Positions 40,501 to 52,670 of a stretch of 64,000 bases of DNA are shown here, piece after piece. Origin of the DNA: Coriaria nepalensis (Eukaryota > Streptophyta > Magnoliopsida > Cucurbitales > Coriariaceae); NCBI GenBank assembly GCA_027186245.1, contig CP114497.1:2797501-2861500 (forward strand), read 5' to 3'. Below the pieces are notes generated by a model. It made no database searches. It worked only from the letters and a program-made list of their open reading frames with translations, and was not told where the DNA came from. How positions within the stretch are numbered: the stretch's first letter is position 1; each line of letters opens with the position of its first letter. The translations under genes were made by a program, and so were the position numbers.

Positions 40501-41850
40501 TTGATCTCCCCAAGCTGCTGGCCTGCAACTTATTAATTATTGGCATACTTTTCTGTAATCTTTCATTAATGCCTTGCTCTGAATCTATCATCAGGCTCTC
40601 TGCTCTCTAAATGTTGAGAAGTTGGTCATACCTGCAATCTCTGAGCTTAGAGATACATGGACTTCAGTTTTTGGTTTTGAGCCCATTGAGGAGGCACGCA
40701 AGCAGAGACTAAGAAACTTAAATATGTTGGTTTTCCCTGGCGTGGATATCTTACAGAAGCCAATGTTGAAGCTACAGGCCACTGAAAAAAAACTGTTTTT
40801 TGCAGAAGGTATTGTTTTATCAATGAAGACAAACTTACCAGCTAATTTACTCCCATCTTTCCTTCAACGTTAATAAAACGCTAATCCTTTGTTCTTGTAG
40901 GTGTGCAAACCTCTCAACTTGCAGAACATGAGGCAAAGGAGAATATAACAAATATATCTGACAAACAATGTAAATCTGGGTCTGATTTAAACATACTAAA
41001 TGATGGTACTGGACTGCATGGATCTGAGATTACTGATGAACATGTGGTTGAATCCAGTTTGTATAATAATGATAGCTCCCTGAATGGTACATCAGATATA
41101 ACAAGTGGGATTCCCATTGTCCCGGAATGTGCTGATGGTGTCCTTCAGGTTGAAACGATGAACCATACCCATCCCAAATGTCATGTTTGTGAACAGATTG
41201 AAGACATCAGTAAATGCCAGAAGGCTGTTCCAGATGAAACAACTGTGGAGCTTAACTCACAATTGAACGGGCATACAAGTTTGGTGGCTGAAAACAAGTC
41301 TTTTCAGAACTCCCGTACTTGTACTGAAGTGGTTGACAAGGATGGACTACTACCTCTTGCTTCAAGCGAGGGTACAAAAACAGAAGCCAGCATTGTTAAG
41401 CACAGTCTCAATTCTAATGGCGGGGTCCTCGATAATGACAATGAGATACTCCACACAGTAGAAGCCGTTCAGCATAGCAGCAAGGTCTCTAGTGATCTAG
41501 TCGAGGTACTTTCCTTACTAGCTCATCAAGAAACTCGGGAAATTGCTAATGGTTGTCATGAAAATTCACCTATCGTATGTGCCATTAGATCTCATTGTCA
41601 AGGAGATGAGTTTGATGCTCATGAAACAGTTGTCTCTGCTACATCTAACGCTGACACGGGCTCTTCTGATGTTATTAACAATGAGACTGTTCATGAGCAG
41701 AAATCATTAAATACTGTGACAGAATGCAATTCCCATTCAGCCCATCATGTTAATAATGGCACCACTGTAGGATGCATTTCTGAACCTTTGTATAACTCAA
41801 GCTCTGCTTCTACCATGGCTCTTCATTGTGTGTCTGGAGGTGTTAGTTAA
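34562..41850 (+). CDS. IDM1-like PHD-finger / GNAT acetyltransferase (8 exons)
   Basis: Encodes 1,317 residues. Exons: 34562-36700, 37604-37745, 38129-38211, 38734-38972, 39361-39447, 39898-39997, 40595-40808, 40901-41850 (3,954 nt with stop). Relatives include IDM1/ROS4, a histone H3 acetyltransferase that recruits active DNA demethylation. Domains: five GRP AT-hook cores in an exact 26-residue repeat at about 165-275; an MBD-like segment at about 415-460 ([20 protein letters not shown]); a Tify/TPL-binding-like segment at about 575-665 ([20 protein letters not shown]); PHD finger at about 686-760 ([20 protein letters not shown], then [11 protein letters not shown]); GNAT domain at about 790-1000 with acetyl-CoA loop [10 protein letters not shown]; and a poorly conserved 316-residue tail. 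Exon 4 is preceded by a 21-C tract. Target specificity cannot be read from the sequence. Confidence is high for the family, moderate for IDM1-like function. Confidence 0.9.
35063..35465 (+). repeat. 26-residue AT-hook repeat, five copies plus one degenerate
   Basis: GRP codons begin at 35063, 35141, 35219, 35297 and 35375, exactly 78 bases apart. A sixth copy at 35450 is 75 bases on and reads GGQPK instead of GRPRK. Each unit is roughly [18 protein letters not shown]. GRP flanked by basic residues is the AT-hook core that binds the minor groove of AT-rich DNA. Confidence 0.95.
38709..38729. repeat. C21 homopolymer forming a polypyrimidine tract
   Basis: Twenty-one consecutive C bases lie four bases before the first base of exon 4 (CCCTTAG|TTATTT), so the homopolymer makes up nearly the whole polypyrimidine tract of that acceptor. 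Exact length may be uncertain because long C runs are prone to sequencing and assembly error. Confidence 0.9.
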
Positions 41851-43424
41851 TTCATGTGGTAGTCCTGAGGTCATTATTCTATCCGGTCAGGCTAGTTGAA
41901 TTTTTTTCTTTTTCTGGTCCCATTTTTTTTGTAGAAGAAAGTAAGGCAAATTCAGATTTGCCCGGTTAACCAATTTTGCCATTTTTTGTGGTTAACAAAC
42001 GGCAAATGTTTCTCCCTTTCTTCACAACCCTCTAACGGTCAAATTGACAAAGGTGCAATATCAAGTCATGGCCATATAGAGTAATGGAGACTCATATTAC
42101 ATATGTATATATAGGTACTGATTGTATTTTGCATAGCTTGATGTCAGATTTCAGTGTCCGAAAGGAGGTTGTGTATTTTTAAACCTCCCACATATTACTA
42201 ACTGTAAAAAGAAAAAACGTGTTAGTAGATTATTATATATGATAGTTAGCTTACCTTTTGGTGCAATTGTGAAGTTTTAATGCTTTCCATGTGTGTTCTA
42301 TATAGCCTGCTCTATCTTTTTCATTCTGGTCTGTCTTATAACTAGAAATCTAATTCTAAATAAAAAGTACAAAAAAAAATACTTAAAAAATATTTATTTT
42401 GATAAATATCAAATTTATACTTATTTATATGTAAAAAAAATTAATTATTTTAAAAAAAATAATTATTAAGCAATTTTTTTAAATAAATGTACAAAACGAT
42501 TTATTTTATAAAAATAAACATTTTTTAAGTGTTTATAAAGGCCTCTCTTAGAAAAGTTCCTTGACTACTTTTGTGCTAATTTTGAAGTGTCGATTTTATA
42601 AAATATTGTAAAATCGTATATATTTATTTTATTTTATTATATCATATACTGATTCTCTGATATTAAGTTGAAATTCTCTCTATTCCTTAAAAAAAATAAA
42701 AAATAAAAAAAATAAAACTATAAATTGATTAATTGAAAAATAACAGAAGTGGCAAACGACCAGATGAAGCAGTACAAACAGCTCCACCAGGAGCCAGTAG
42801 GGTGATAGTACACAAACATGTGTCCCACTTGAACTTAAATTAGTAGTAAAACATGACGATAGATAGAGAGAGATCGAGATAGATGAAAAATGTGAATAAT
42901 AGTTTGATTCGTGTCAGTGCCATCTCTACATTTCAATACAATCACCCACTTCGCCATTGTTTGTTATGTGTTTCTTTTTTTCCCTTTAACAATGATGCAT
43001 TGGAATTGGAAACAGAATCAGGATTCCTCTTACTTTTGTTTGGCTGTATTTTACATGTAATTAAAAGTGATGTGATATTTTACTCACTGACTCCGACCTT
43101 ACAGAAAATGGTATCTTGACCTTATAATATATATTAAAACTTTATATTTAAAAAAAGCCTCAAAACAAGGACCATGAACAAGATCATGCAGAAGGATAAG
43201 GACGGATCAGTACACGGACAAAAAAAATAAGGTTTCCACTTTCCAAGACAAGTAGATCACTTGGTAGGGACAAACTTTTTCCGTTTTCCACAAATTTATA
43301 TATCAAATATCAATATAATAATATTGATACTAATTAATCGATTAATTAATTAATTAAAAATCATGAATCACACGCAAAAACATAATTATCCAACAACCTC
43401 ACATTATTATTGCATTATTACTAC
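41851..43424. other. Spacer between PHD/GNAT gene and OVATE gene (tail-to-tail)
   Basis: Contains the two 3' UTRs and AT-rich DNA (about 42350-42720). No coding potential beyond short chance frames. Confidence 0.55.
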
Positions 43425-44204
43425 TCACCCTTCCATTCGCTGCCTTGAAATCTCACTGCCAACGCAGGAAAAATCAGCAACCTGCCGGTGGCCACCACTA
43501 TCCTCCCAAGCGGGAAGTATGCTAACAACAAGGTCCGCAAAGGCACCAAGGATGAACTTATGATTGCTTGTAGGGTTTGCAGCAAGATAACATAACAGAA
43601 GCTCATGCAAGAATTCCCAGCTGGATTTCTTCTCCTTTATTTCCTCTTCCAATGAGTCCATCATTTCCTGCATGGACTTCCGAAAGTCGGCATAAGGGTC
43701 GGGCGAGTACGTGGGGACCGCCACCGTGTTGTTGATTAGCACATTATTGGATTTTGAGGATGCAATAGATGATTCCGGTGATGAGGTGGATTCTAGGATG
43801 GAGTTAGAGCAGCCCGGAGAAGAAAAGAAGAAGCGCTTGGAAGCAAACGCGGTGGCAAAGTTGGCGATCGAGGTGGCAGCCGCTGCCTCATCAGCATGGA
43901 AAGGTAATAAGGTGGAGTTGGAGGAGGAGGCCGCGGAATTATTATTATGATTATTATTGGAGGTATAATAGTGGTGATGGTCATAATCATGATCATAAAG
44001 GGAATTGTAGTTCTTGATCATCAAAGTTGAAGATGTTGATGATGATGAAGTGGTAGAGAATATATGGGTCTGATCATGATTTGGGTTTCGTGGGGTAGCA
44101 CTACTACTACTAGGGCTCATTGGAATACTGGATTGGGGTTCTGATATCGTACCTTTGATCTTTGTAAAACAGAGATTGAGGTTTGTTCTTAGCTTGCTTA
44201 CCAT
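43425..44204 (-). CDS. OVATE family protein, transcriptional repressor (single exon)
   Basis: Encodes 259 residues, intronless as is usual for this plant-specific family. OVATE proteins repress transcription, interact with TALE homeodomain and TRM proteins, and affect organ shape. The start MVSKLRTNLNLCF matches OFP N-termini. The middle is low complexity with runs of Ser, a His/Tyr/Asp-rich stretch at about 73-85 and Asn runs at about 86-95. The OVATE domain is near the C-terminus at about 168-235: DPYADFRKSMQEMMDSLEEE, WEFLHELLLCYLAANPTSNH, KFILGAFADLVVSIL. It resembles the OFP13/15/16/18 group in length and layout, but I do not assign a number. The leader begins with a 19-A run (44225-44207) just before the start codon. 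Confidence 0.93.
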   Translation of the reverse strand: MVSKLRTNLNLCFTKIKGTISEPQSSIPMSPSSSSATPRNPNHDQTHIFSTTSSSSTSSTLMIKNYNSLYDHDYDHHHYYTSNNNHNNNSAASSSNSTLLPFHADEAAAATSIANFATAFASKRFFFSSPGCSNSILESTSSPESSIASSKSNNVLINNTVAVPTYSPDPYADFRKSMQEMMDSLEEEIKEKKSSWEFLHELLLCYLAANPTSNHKFILGAFADLVVSILPAWEDSGGHRQVADFSCVGSEISRQRMEG

Positions 44205-44206
44205 TC

Positions 44207-44225
44207 TTTTTTTTTTTTTTTTTTT
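44207..44225. repeat. T19 homopolymer (A19 in the OVATE mRNA leader)
   Basis: A run of 19 T on the plus strand lies two bases upstream of the OVATE start codon, so the mRNA would carry a poly(A) tract directly in front of the AUG. Confidence 0.9.
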
Positions 44226-46268
44226 GTGGGGGTTTGATCCAATGCAAAAGTTTTTGAATTTACGAGGAGGAGAGTGGGAAAAGAGGGGGAATTAGGTATT
44301 TGTTAATAAAAGGACTAAACTCGAAGATTCTTTCTGAGACATAATCTTCAGAGAATCCGTAGGTTTTTGTTCAATGGGGTTGTCTTGAGAAAGGAGTCGG
44401 AGGAGTCGCTTTATGTTGGGGGTTGTTCAGGTTCTTAACTATTATATAGCATTTGTCTTTATTTATTGAGTTTTTACACCCCTCAACTTTTATTTTATAG
44501 TATTTAAGTCCCTTAAATTTATAAATATATATTTATCTTTCTCTAATTTTCATAAATTTATATTATAGCATGCTCAGGTTATAAGTCTTGATGATATTAC
44601 TATCTTCCCACAGACCTGTTCGGATTAAGTAAGGATTGAGATTTAGTTAAACTCAATTTAGTTGTCTGATTCCTGCCACGTCGTTTATTATATTCCCTTA
44701 ATTTATGTTATCATTGGATGATGTGGCAATAAGCAGACGACGACTAGATGGAATAGATCTCTATAAAAGATGGTCTACACCAAATCCAGAGTCTTGCTTA
44801 CCACAGTTATTTTCTCTTGCGAATTTTATTAAATTCAAAAATAACTTTTTTATTATTATTTTTTTTATTTTTAATCAAAATTGCACATGGGGAAATTCAT
44901 TTATTATTATTATTATTATTCTTTTCTTTTCTTTTATTTTATTTGCATAATAATTTTTACCCGTAAAAATTTCCAGTTTTTCCTCTCGATTCACGAAGCT
45001 ACGGCTACCCAAGTCTTCTCTTATCGGCGCCACCCAGACCACCGGCCGATCACTCTCTCTTACACAAACAAAACAAACGATAATTTACTTTATATGTTTG
45101 AATGGTTATTTCTTAAATAATTTTTAAGGAAGAATATCAACTAACTATCTAACCGTTAATGAAATATTATTGATTTTCTTAACCTTAAATTTATATCATT
45201 ATTTTTAAAATGTAAATCAAATTACTTTATTATTTCAACAAATTTGATTATAGTTTTTTCCTTCCTTCATTACCTAAACGTGAGTGGGTTATTATGCAGT
45301 GTGGGACAAAACGTAACATAAAGTCCACGACAATGAATATTATGCGACCTTAATATGGCCCTTATCAATCAATGCAGTTAATAGTCGTTAGTTGTATAAT
45401 ATTATTAGTCTTTCTACAAATACATTCAAGAACACAGCTTGCAAAAGTGATGGCAAAGCGATCGATTAAAATCCACTATTTTCATCACATCGCATCACAT
45501 AATGTATTGAGACCTTTTCTTACGCAATTTAAGTTGCCACAACCAACATTTTTCATCAATTTCCTGTCCACTATTTACGATCCTTACCTCACTTTTCCCT
45601 CTTCTGCTCAAAGCTGCCTCTCTCAAGGCACATTTAGTTTGAGTTCGAGGATGAAAAAATTATAAATTTATTGTATCCCTTTTAGCTGTATAGAATTGGT
45701 AAGAATAATTAATTTTGATTTTATTTTCCACTCAAATTAGGTAGTGAAAGAATTAATTTTGAATTAATTGTACAATTATTATAGAAAAATTTAGAAAATA
45801 TCTAAATAATTTTTGTATAAATAATTAATTAAATTAATTCTCACTAAAAATATTTATTTAAGAAAAAAATAAAATTTTTAACTAGAAATAAAAAAATTCT
45901 TTAAAAATTTGAAAAAAAAAAAAATAGCTAGTACACTATTGGTATGGACTCCTAATATTTCCCAATGCGGCCGAAAGGAGGGAGGAAGCAGAATCCATTC
46001 ATTTGAGAACCCAACACAAATGACAATTTGGAATGGGAAACTATAAGATCTCACCTCAAGTTAAATTATAATTAAGGACTCACGTCTCATCATATATGTG
46101 GCTTCCCATTTATAAGCTTGATAGCTCCACCCTCTATTGTTTTACTTCTATCTTTCTAATTTTTATTTATCCTCTCCATAATCATATTTGTTTCAGTCTC
46201 ATCTCCACTTTCATTTTTGTCCATTCCAAGAGACTCAACTCTATAAATTGGAAAACGTATGAAGTAGT
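44226..46268. other. OVATE upstream region and AT-rich spacer
   Basis: The first few hundred bases should include the OVATE leader and promoter. Beyond about 44450 the DNA is AT-rich with small microsatellites (ATT repeats near 44900). Short open frames (for example 45372-45665) have no recognisable content. Confidence 0.5.
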
Positions 46269-46401
46269 TGTTAAAGTCTTAAGTTATCGAAAGTAAATTC
46301 TTCATTGATTCAACTAAGCAAAATACAATCACTTATATAAAGGTAAGTCCCGCCAATATAAACTAATTAACAACTTAAACAATTATCATCCGTGAATAAC
46401 T

Positions 46402-48281
46402 TGTTGGGCATGGTGTCCTGATAGTATATGATAAGTATTATTTTAATAAAATAAATAAAAATGATATTTTTCTATATAATTGTTTTGAATGTATTATTAT
46501 CGAATAATATGAATAAATATCATAAAATTACAAATTCATTAATGTGAATATAATCTTGTATTAGTACGAGAAAATTAAGATTATAGATAATGAATTAAAT
46601 TATCTGCAATATATTAAAGTACATAATATTTAATTTAGTGGTTGTTAGTACGATTTACTAGCATTGTGAATGCAAGTAATCTAGATCTGAATCACTGATG
46701 TAGATACACATTTTAGTGGAAGTGCTTTATATAATTAGACTATATAGGATATGATTCGATAAATTAATTCTTTATCAAAATACCGTTTGTCATAAAGAAT
46801 TAAATTTATATCAATAGATGATTATATGCAGATCAATATAAATCTTGAGTAGTCATGAACTCATGTTTATGTCAACTGGATCTTTTGATTCACTCGTCAC
46901 AATTTGTTTGTAAAAATAGGTTCAAAACTTTTGTTTTAGAGATTCATTGGGATAAGTAGCTGGAAACATAATTTATAGATATAGAATCCAAACATTCTTC
47001 ATAAAAAAATTATATATTGGTTTCCTTAAGGGTTAATTATGGAACTGAATGGTTTTGAGCTCAAATTATCAAGTTGTAAATTGACCGTTCACTAGTAAAT
47101 TGATGATACTTAAGAATAAAGAGATAATTAGAGAAGTAAAACGATAATTTTAACCAGTTCTAATTATGAATCAACTTTGGGAGGATTGAATCATATAATG
47201 ATTATATCAATGGACTACTAGAAATTGCTTAGTAAATATGTTCTATAATTGCAAGAGTGCAATCTCATATTTTTAGTAGAATAATAATGAGATTAATAAA
47301 TTAGATTTATTAAATTAAAAAGTTTAATTAATAATCTAATTTATTAGAGTTTGAAATTATAGATACATGGTTCTCATGTTGCTTTTATAAAACACTATAT
47401 ATGGTAAGAATGACAAAGGTTGAAAATGACTTATTTGCAAGAAAATAGTTTTATGGGGCAAATTTGTAATTATGAGATAATTAATATTAACTAATTAATT
47501 AAAAGATGTATTTAAATAGTAAAATTGGGAATTAATTAATTAATTAATAATATATTTGATTTCAATTTGAATATGTTATATATAATATTAATTTAATATT
47601 AAGATTTGGTAAGTTAAATTTAGATTAGTTTGAGGAACTAATTCAAATAAAATATGTTTTTTTTTATTTAAAATAGATGAGATTCTATTTTAAATATGTT
47701 TGACTAAATCAAATATATAATCAAAATGATGATATGATTTTATTTTAAATTATATTTGAATAGATTTTATTTTATCAAATATATCATTAAAGAGATGATA
47801 TTATTTAAAATAGACAAAACTCTATTTTAAATTATATTTAAAAAGATTTGATCATAACAAAAATATCATATGGTGATAATCTTATCATGATTGAATTATC
47901 AATTCAATTAATTTCAAAAGTTTAAATTAATTAAAATACCTAATGGAGTTTTATAAATACAACTCATTCTAATTATTTAGAAGAAGTTTTTTTCAAAACT
48001 TTTTTTTTCTAAGTAGAGATTTTTCTAAGAGAAATAGAAAAAGAAAACATTATCATCTCTACGTGCCTACATACGTCCTATTGTGTTGATGATCGACCTA
48101 AAATATCGTAGTGTGAGTCTGAACAATTGATTCACGCAGGCTGAGGTATGACTTATTCGTATAGATATAGATTAGTTTATATGTATATAAAGGATCGCTA
48201 AAAAGATTTTCGAAAATTTTTGTTATACACTAGGACCAATTCAATCGCTTTGTTGTGAGGTTTTGAACCGCTTTTCCAACA
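46402..48281 (+). mobile_element. Solo LTR with perfect 5-bp target duplication
   Basis: A 1,880-bp block starts TGTTGGG and ends CCAACA and is flanked on both sides by TAACT (46397-46401 and 48282-48286). The 5-bp duplication and TG...CA ends are the marks of LTR-retrotransposon integration, and no internal protein coding is present, so this is a solo LTR left by recombination. A TATA-like TTTATAAATA at about 47950 suggests plus orientation. It interrupts the Copia LTR and is therefore younger. Confidence 0.85.
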
Positions 48282-48305
48282 TAACTAACAAATAGAATGA
48301 CTAAA

Positions 48306-50546
48306 TTAACTATAGTTACAACATCCCCCCTCAAGCTTTGTGTTTGAAAAGATAAAAAAAAACATGAAGTTGGACATCAAATACGAATGTTGGCGGATGC
48401 CAAGAGACTTGGTGAACAAATCAACTGGTTGCTCTGTAGTTGAAAGGCAAACAATCTTGATGAGACCCTCTTGTATCTTGGAACGAATCAAATGGCAGTC
48501 AATTTTGATATGTTTCGTCCATTCATGAAATATTGGATTGGACGATATAGGATGGCTGCCTGATTATCACAATGAAGAAGAGTAGGACAAACAACATCAA
48601 TGCATAAATCATGCTAAAGGCTGTGCAGGCAAATAATCTCGCATGTATTAGAGGCCATAACTCAATATCTGCAGAAGATTTGGAAATAATAAATTGTTTT
48701 CTTGATTTCAATGATATCAATGAACTACCTAACATGATGCAAAAGTTGGTATGAGACTTCCTTATCATAGGACAAGAAGCCTAGTCTGAGTCAGTAAATG
48801 TAGTAAGCTATAATTCAGGAACAGAAGATAACAAAATACCAAGACCTTAAGCATTCTTCGAATAACGAATGACACGGTGTGCTGCATCCAAATGCGACTT
48901 TTTAAGAGCATACATATGTTGACTAAGCAAGCTCACAGAATAAGTAATATCGGGTCTTGTCATTGTGAGACATATCAATCTCCCCATGAGTTGCTGAAAA
49001 ATGTCTGGATCATCCAGCAAAGGATCAATAATAGCTTGACCAAAATGCTGATAGAAAGCAACATAAGTCAATTTAAGATTTTGTTCTAAGGGAGTAAAAG
49101 CAGGTTTACTTGCACTTTGACCAACCTCAAACAACAAGTCTAACACATGCTTCATTTGACAGAGATGGATCCCGTTCTTTAATCATGCAATTTCTAAACA
49201 AAGAAAATATTTGAGAACTCTAAGATCCTTGATATGAAATCCCTCATTAAGAAAGGCGTTGAGAGCATCTATCTTAACCTAACTACTTCCAGTGATGACT
49301 ATGGCGTCTACATATACTAACGGGAAAATGGAATCACCATCAAAATGTAATGTATAAAGAGAATAGTCGGATTTAGACTGAATAAAACTAGCTTCCAACA
49401 CAACATCTCTAAACTTTTGGTTCCATTGTCTAGAAGCCTGTTTCAGGCCATACAAAGAGTGATTGAGCTTACAAATCTTATTTTTTCCAGAAACAGATAA
49501 AACTTGAGGAAGTTTCATATACACCTCTTCATGCAAATCTCCTTAAAGGAATACATTATAGACGCCCATTTGAAAAAGATGCCATTGCCTCTTAGCAACA
49601 ACAACAAGAACAACCTATATTGTAACCATCTTACAACGGGTGAAAACCTCTCTGTATAATCTATCCCCTCTTTCTGTGTATAATATTTGACAACAAACCT
49701 AGCCTTGTGCCTCTCAATCGAACCATCGACCTTAAGCTTCAACTTAAAAACCAATTTACAACCTATGGTAGTCTTATTAATAGGCAGATCAATAATATCC
49801 CAAGTTTTATTTTAATCCAAAGCTATTAATTCTAAATTCATAGCCTCTCTCCAGTTTTCATCATTATATGCCTCATGGTAATATTGGGGTTGTTTATGAG
49901 TAGATATGTTGGCTAAAAAAGAATGATGAGAAGAAGATATTTGGGAGTAAGACAAAGAATCGGAGATAGGATACCTGTGATCATGAGAACTAAAGATGGG
50001 CAGAGAAATAGTAGTGGAATACCAATAATCCTCCCTTTAAACAGAAGGTTTGACTATTCTTCTTGATCTTGTTGTAATAGATGCAGTATCATTAGTTTCA
50101 CATATAATTGTACTGTTATCATTATTCATATTTTTAACTTCTGTAATACTGTGGGCTAATAGGTTAGGATCACAAGGTTCATCATAAACAGATTCATTGT
50201 TATGCACAATATCAGTAAAAGGTTGATTTGGGGGCGTAATAGGAGAAAACTGAGCATCATCAAACAAAAAATCATTAGACTGAGGAGAAATTGATGTATG
50301 AAAAATATCAACAGAAGAAGAAGGAAGAGAAGCAAAAAGAAAATGATCTTTCAAGAGCCTAACATCCCTACTTATAAAAAATTGATTTGTCTTAAGATTC
50401 AACAAACGATATCCCTTTTGGGTGGTTGAATAACCTAAGAAAAAAGTAGGGACAGCCCTAGGACTGAATTTATCTTGTTGTGTTAAGACAGCCCGTGGAC
50501 ATTGAATATGTCGCCGTATGGATCGGATCAGGGCTGGGCTGCTCAT
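48306..50546 (-). pseudogene. Copia polyprotein relic (integrase C-terminus, reverse transcriptase, RNase H)
   Basis: Fragments in order on the minus strand: integrase C-terminal GYSTTQKGYRLLNLKT (about 50540-50330); reverse transcriptase with [20 protein letters not shown] (about 49700), LNHSLYGLKQASRQWNQKFR and the former YVDD box now reading YVDA (about 49480-49290); the connection segment LMGRLICLTMTRPDITYSVS (about 49040-48950); and the RNase H tail QPVDLFTKSLG (about 48430). Stops and frameshifts lie between all of them, and the catalytic YVDD has changed to YVDA. Non-functional. Confidence 0.85.
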
Positions 50547-51667
50547 CAGCAGGTCGACGTGGTTGTTCTTGAGAGCTCATTGATAGATAGTAGATAGATA
50601 CGAAGGTTAGATTTGTATTTCGAGGGTGGAGAAATCTGATATGTTATATATTTAGGCAGGTAGGGATTTATGAGGTACCTATATTTGATCATGAATGAGA
50701 GGGTTGAAGTTGATTATACGGATTTCCATTCGTCTGAAGGGATCTACGACTAGCAGTGTGCTGTAAGGTTGAATGTACTTGCATGTGACGGCCGATATAC
50801 CCTCTCGACGATCAATTCAAATAGAGTTCTTTTAAATAAAAAAAAAATAGAGGTAATTTGTAGGGTTTGCAATTTTGTACCTTAACCCTCTAATTCACGC
50901 TCATTTTATATGTTTTTCTCTAGAACAAGTCCCTAGTGGGCTTACGGGCATAGGGGTTCTGTAAGCTTCCAAGGACCCATCCCTACTATAAGTTTCCAAG
51001 GACCCATCCCTACTAACCCTTGGACCCTCAACATCGGCTCATCCATTAGGGGTTACGTGCCCCTTATGGTTGGTGATCCACCAGTGTCCTCGGCCTCACT
51101 TTAGATAGGTCATCAGCTTCCTCCTCGGCGAACCACTTCTCAGGTCCTTTCGACTAGACCTCCTTCATGGCTTATGTTGAGGTCAGGGTGTTTATCATCC
51201 AACCATCAACCCAGGCTACCCGTTAACTCCATCCCAAGATGAACCCTTCATCTAACTCTCTTTCATGAGTTTAGCCCTCTTACATGAGCTCGGTCGTCTG
51301 AGGTTAAGTTATTGGACCATTCGTTACGCAACATAAGTCATTTGTTTCCACTTTACAAGTGGAAGCTTATAAATCCATGTCAAGTACTAGGAAATTCTAA
51401 CTTTCCTTAAATTAGCTTAAAATAAGAAGACATGTATTATTGTAAAATCTTTTAATATATATAAATCATCATTATAAAATCTATATATAAATTTCATATT
51501 AACTTATGACTCATTTATAAATTAATTTGAGGAGAGCTCCTCCGCTAGTTGCATGATATTTGAAAGCCAATGGAGCCGCAACACTTGTCTTCCCTTAAAT
51601 GCAGAATTCGCTGTAGTGGTATAAATTATTGGTTATTACTTTTCAATATTGAACGAAGTAATATGAA
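50547..51667. other. Unassigned moderately GC-rich repeat-like DNA
   Basis: Copia coding stops abruptly at the left edge. The stretch 50880-51300 is less AT-rich than its surroundings and holds a 27-bp direct duplication (CCAAGGACCCATCCCTACTA near 50969 and 50996). I recognise no protein in any frame. It may be the LTR or internal part of another element. Confidence 0.4.
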
Positions 51668-51741
51668 GGTGTCGTGGTGTAGTTGGTTATCACGTCAGTC
51701 TAACACACTGAAGGTCTCCGGTTCAAGTCCGGGCGACGCCA
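51668..51741 (+). tRNA. tRNA-Val (anticodon AAC)
   Basis: A complete cloverleaf of 74 bases. The acceptor stem GGTGTCG pairs with CGACGCC (one G-U-type wobble at pair 3). The D arm holds the A box GTGTAGTTGG, the anticodon loop TCTAACACA carries AAC, and the T arm holds the B box GGTTCAAGTCC. The discriminator base is A at 51741. No intron, and CCA is not encoded, as expected for a nuclear tRNA. It would read GUU (after modification also GUC) valine codons. Confidence 0.95.
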
Positions 51742-51745
51742 TTTT
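51742..51745 (+). terminator. Pol III T-tract terminator of tRNA-Val
   Basis: Four T bases directly follow the discriminator base, with a second T5 run a few bases on. This is the usual RNA polymerase III stop signal. Confidence 0.65.
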
Positions 51746-52670
51746 CAAAATTTTTAATTTTCCTCCTGCGATTTTCATGTTTCACATATTCCTAGGATGT
51801 TCTGTCTTCTTCTCTGTGTCCTTGTCATGTCCAAAAAAGGTCAACCTATAAATAGAAAGGACAGTAGTTTTTGTTTTTATATAACCAGTAGAAAACTGCT
51901 AGTGTTTGTCAGAATTAAATTACGTGAGATTTTAATTATTATGAGTTATTATAATTTTTAAATGTCATAATTTAAATTAGTTATGGTTTTTTTTTTTTTA
52001 CTTTTTAGAAATCATTTAAAATCAATAAATATTATAATTTGATTGATAGTTATAAATTTTTTTAATTCAACGATCCTAATTTCTTAATAATTATTCAATA
52101 ATTATTTACAAAATTGAAATAAAAAAAAATTATATTTACGTATTACCTTTTAAATGTAAACTGAATTACTTCAAAATTATAAATTTTGAAATAAAAAGTT
52201 TGTAGCATTCGATCGCTGTAAATTAATGTTGGAACTAGCGATAAGATTTTTATATTTTATATTAAATTATTACGTAATTATATATTATATTCATTAAAAA
52301 AAATTATAAAATCATAAGAAAATAAAAGAAAAATAAATAAAAAAAGAGAATGTTATAAACTTTAATATCAATTTAGCTGTAACCACTAACCAACTTGCCA
52401 AACATATACCTAATTACAAAACTTACAAAATAGAAAATTAAGGAAAATAAAAACCTTTTTTAAGGCCTTCAATAACATTATTCTATATGTCAGTTAAGTT
52501 GGTTGAACTCCAAATCCCATTTCAAATCTACCCCTCATCTCTTCCCTAAAACCCTCCATCAAGGCATCAACTCTACAGCCTACATATATACATATATATG
52601 TATACAAAACCAATCCAATTAACATGTATAATTGATCTTCTAGCTAGCAAGCTAAATCCCCTCTATCCAT
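51746..52670. other. AT-rich spacer and LTP promoter region
   Basis: Strongly AT-rich between about 51900 and 52480. The last 200 bases upstream of 52671 should be promoter and leader of the lipid-transfer gene. A palindromic TATATACATATATATGTATA tract is at about 52585-52605. No gene seen. Confidence 0.5.

Larger units (their letters stand above)
46269..50546 (-). mobile_element. 5'-truncated Ty1/Copia retrotransposon, minus orientation, interrupted by a solo LTR
   Basis: On the minus strand the order is integrase C-terminus, reverse transcriptase, RNase H, a purine-rich tract (reverse complement of 48324-48338, GGGGGGA core) and a 3' LTR that begins TGTTG at 48323 and probably ends TTTAACA at 46269. 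The LTR is split by the insertion at 46397-48281 and would be about 170 bases long without it. The 5' LTR, gag, protease and most of integrase are missing. The left limit of coding at 50546 is where recognisable protein stops. The LTR outer end is inferred from TG...CA only. Confidence 0.75.

Noticed and set aside
43425..43950. Plus-strand open frames across the OVATE gene
   Set aside because: They are complements of the low-complexity OVATE coding region and lack any family character.
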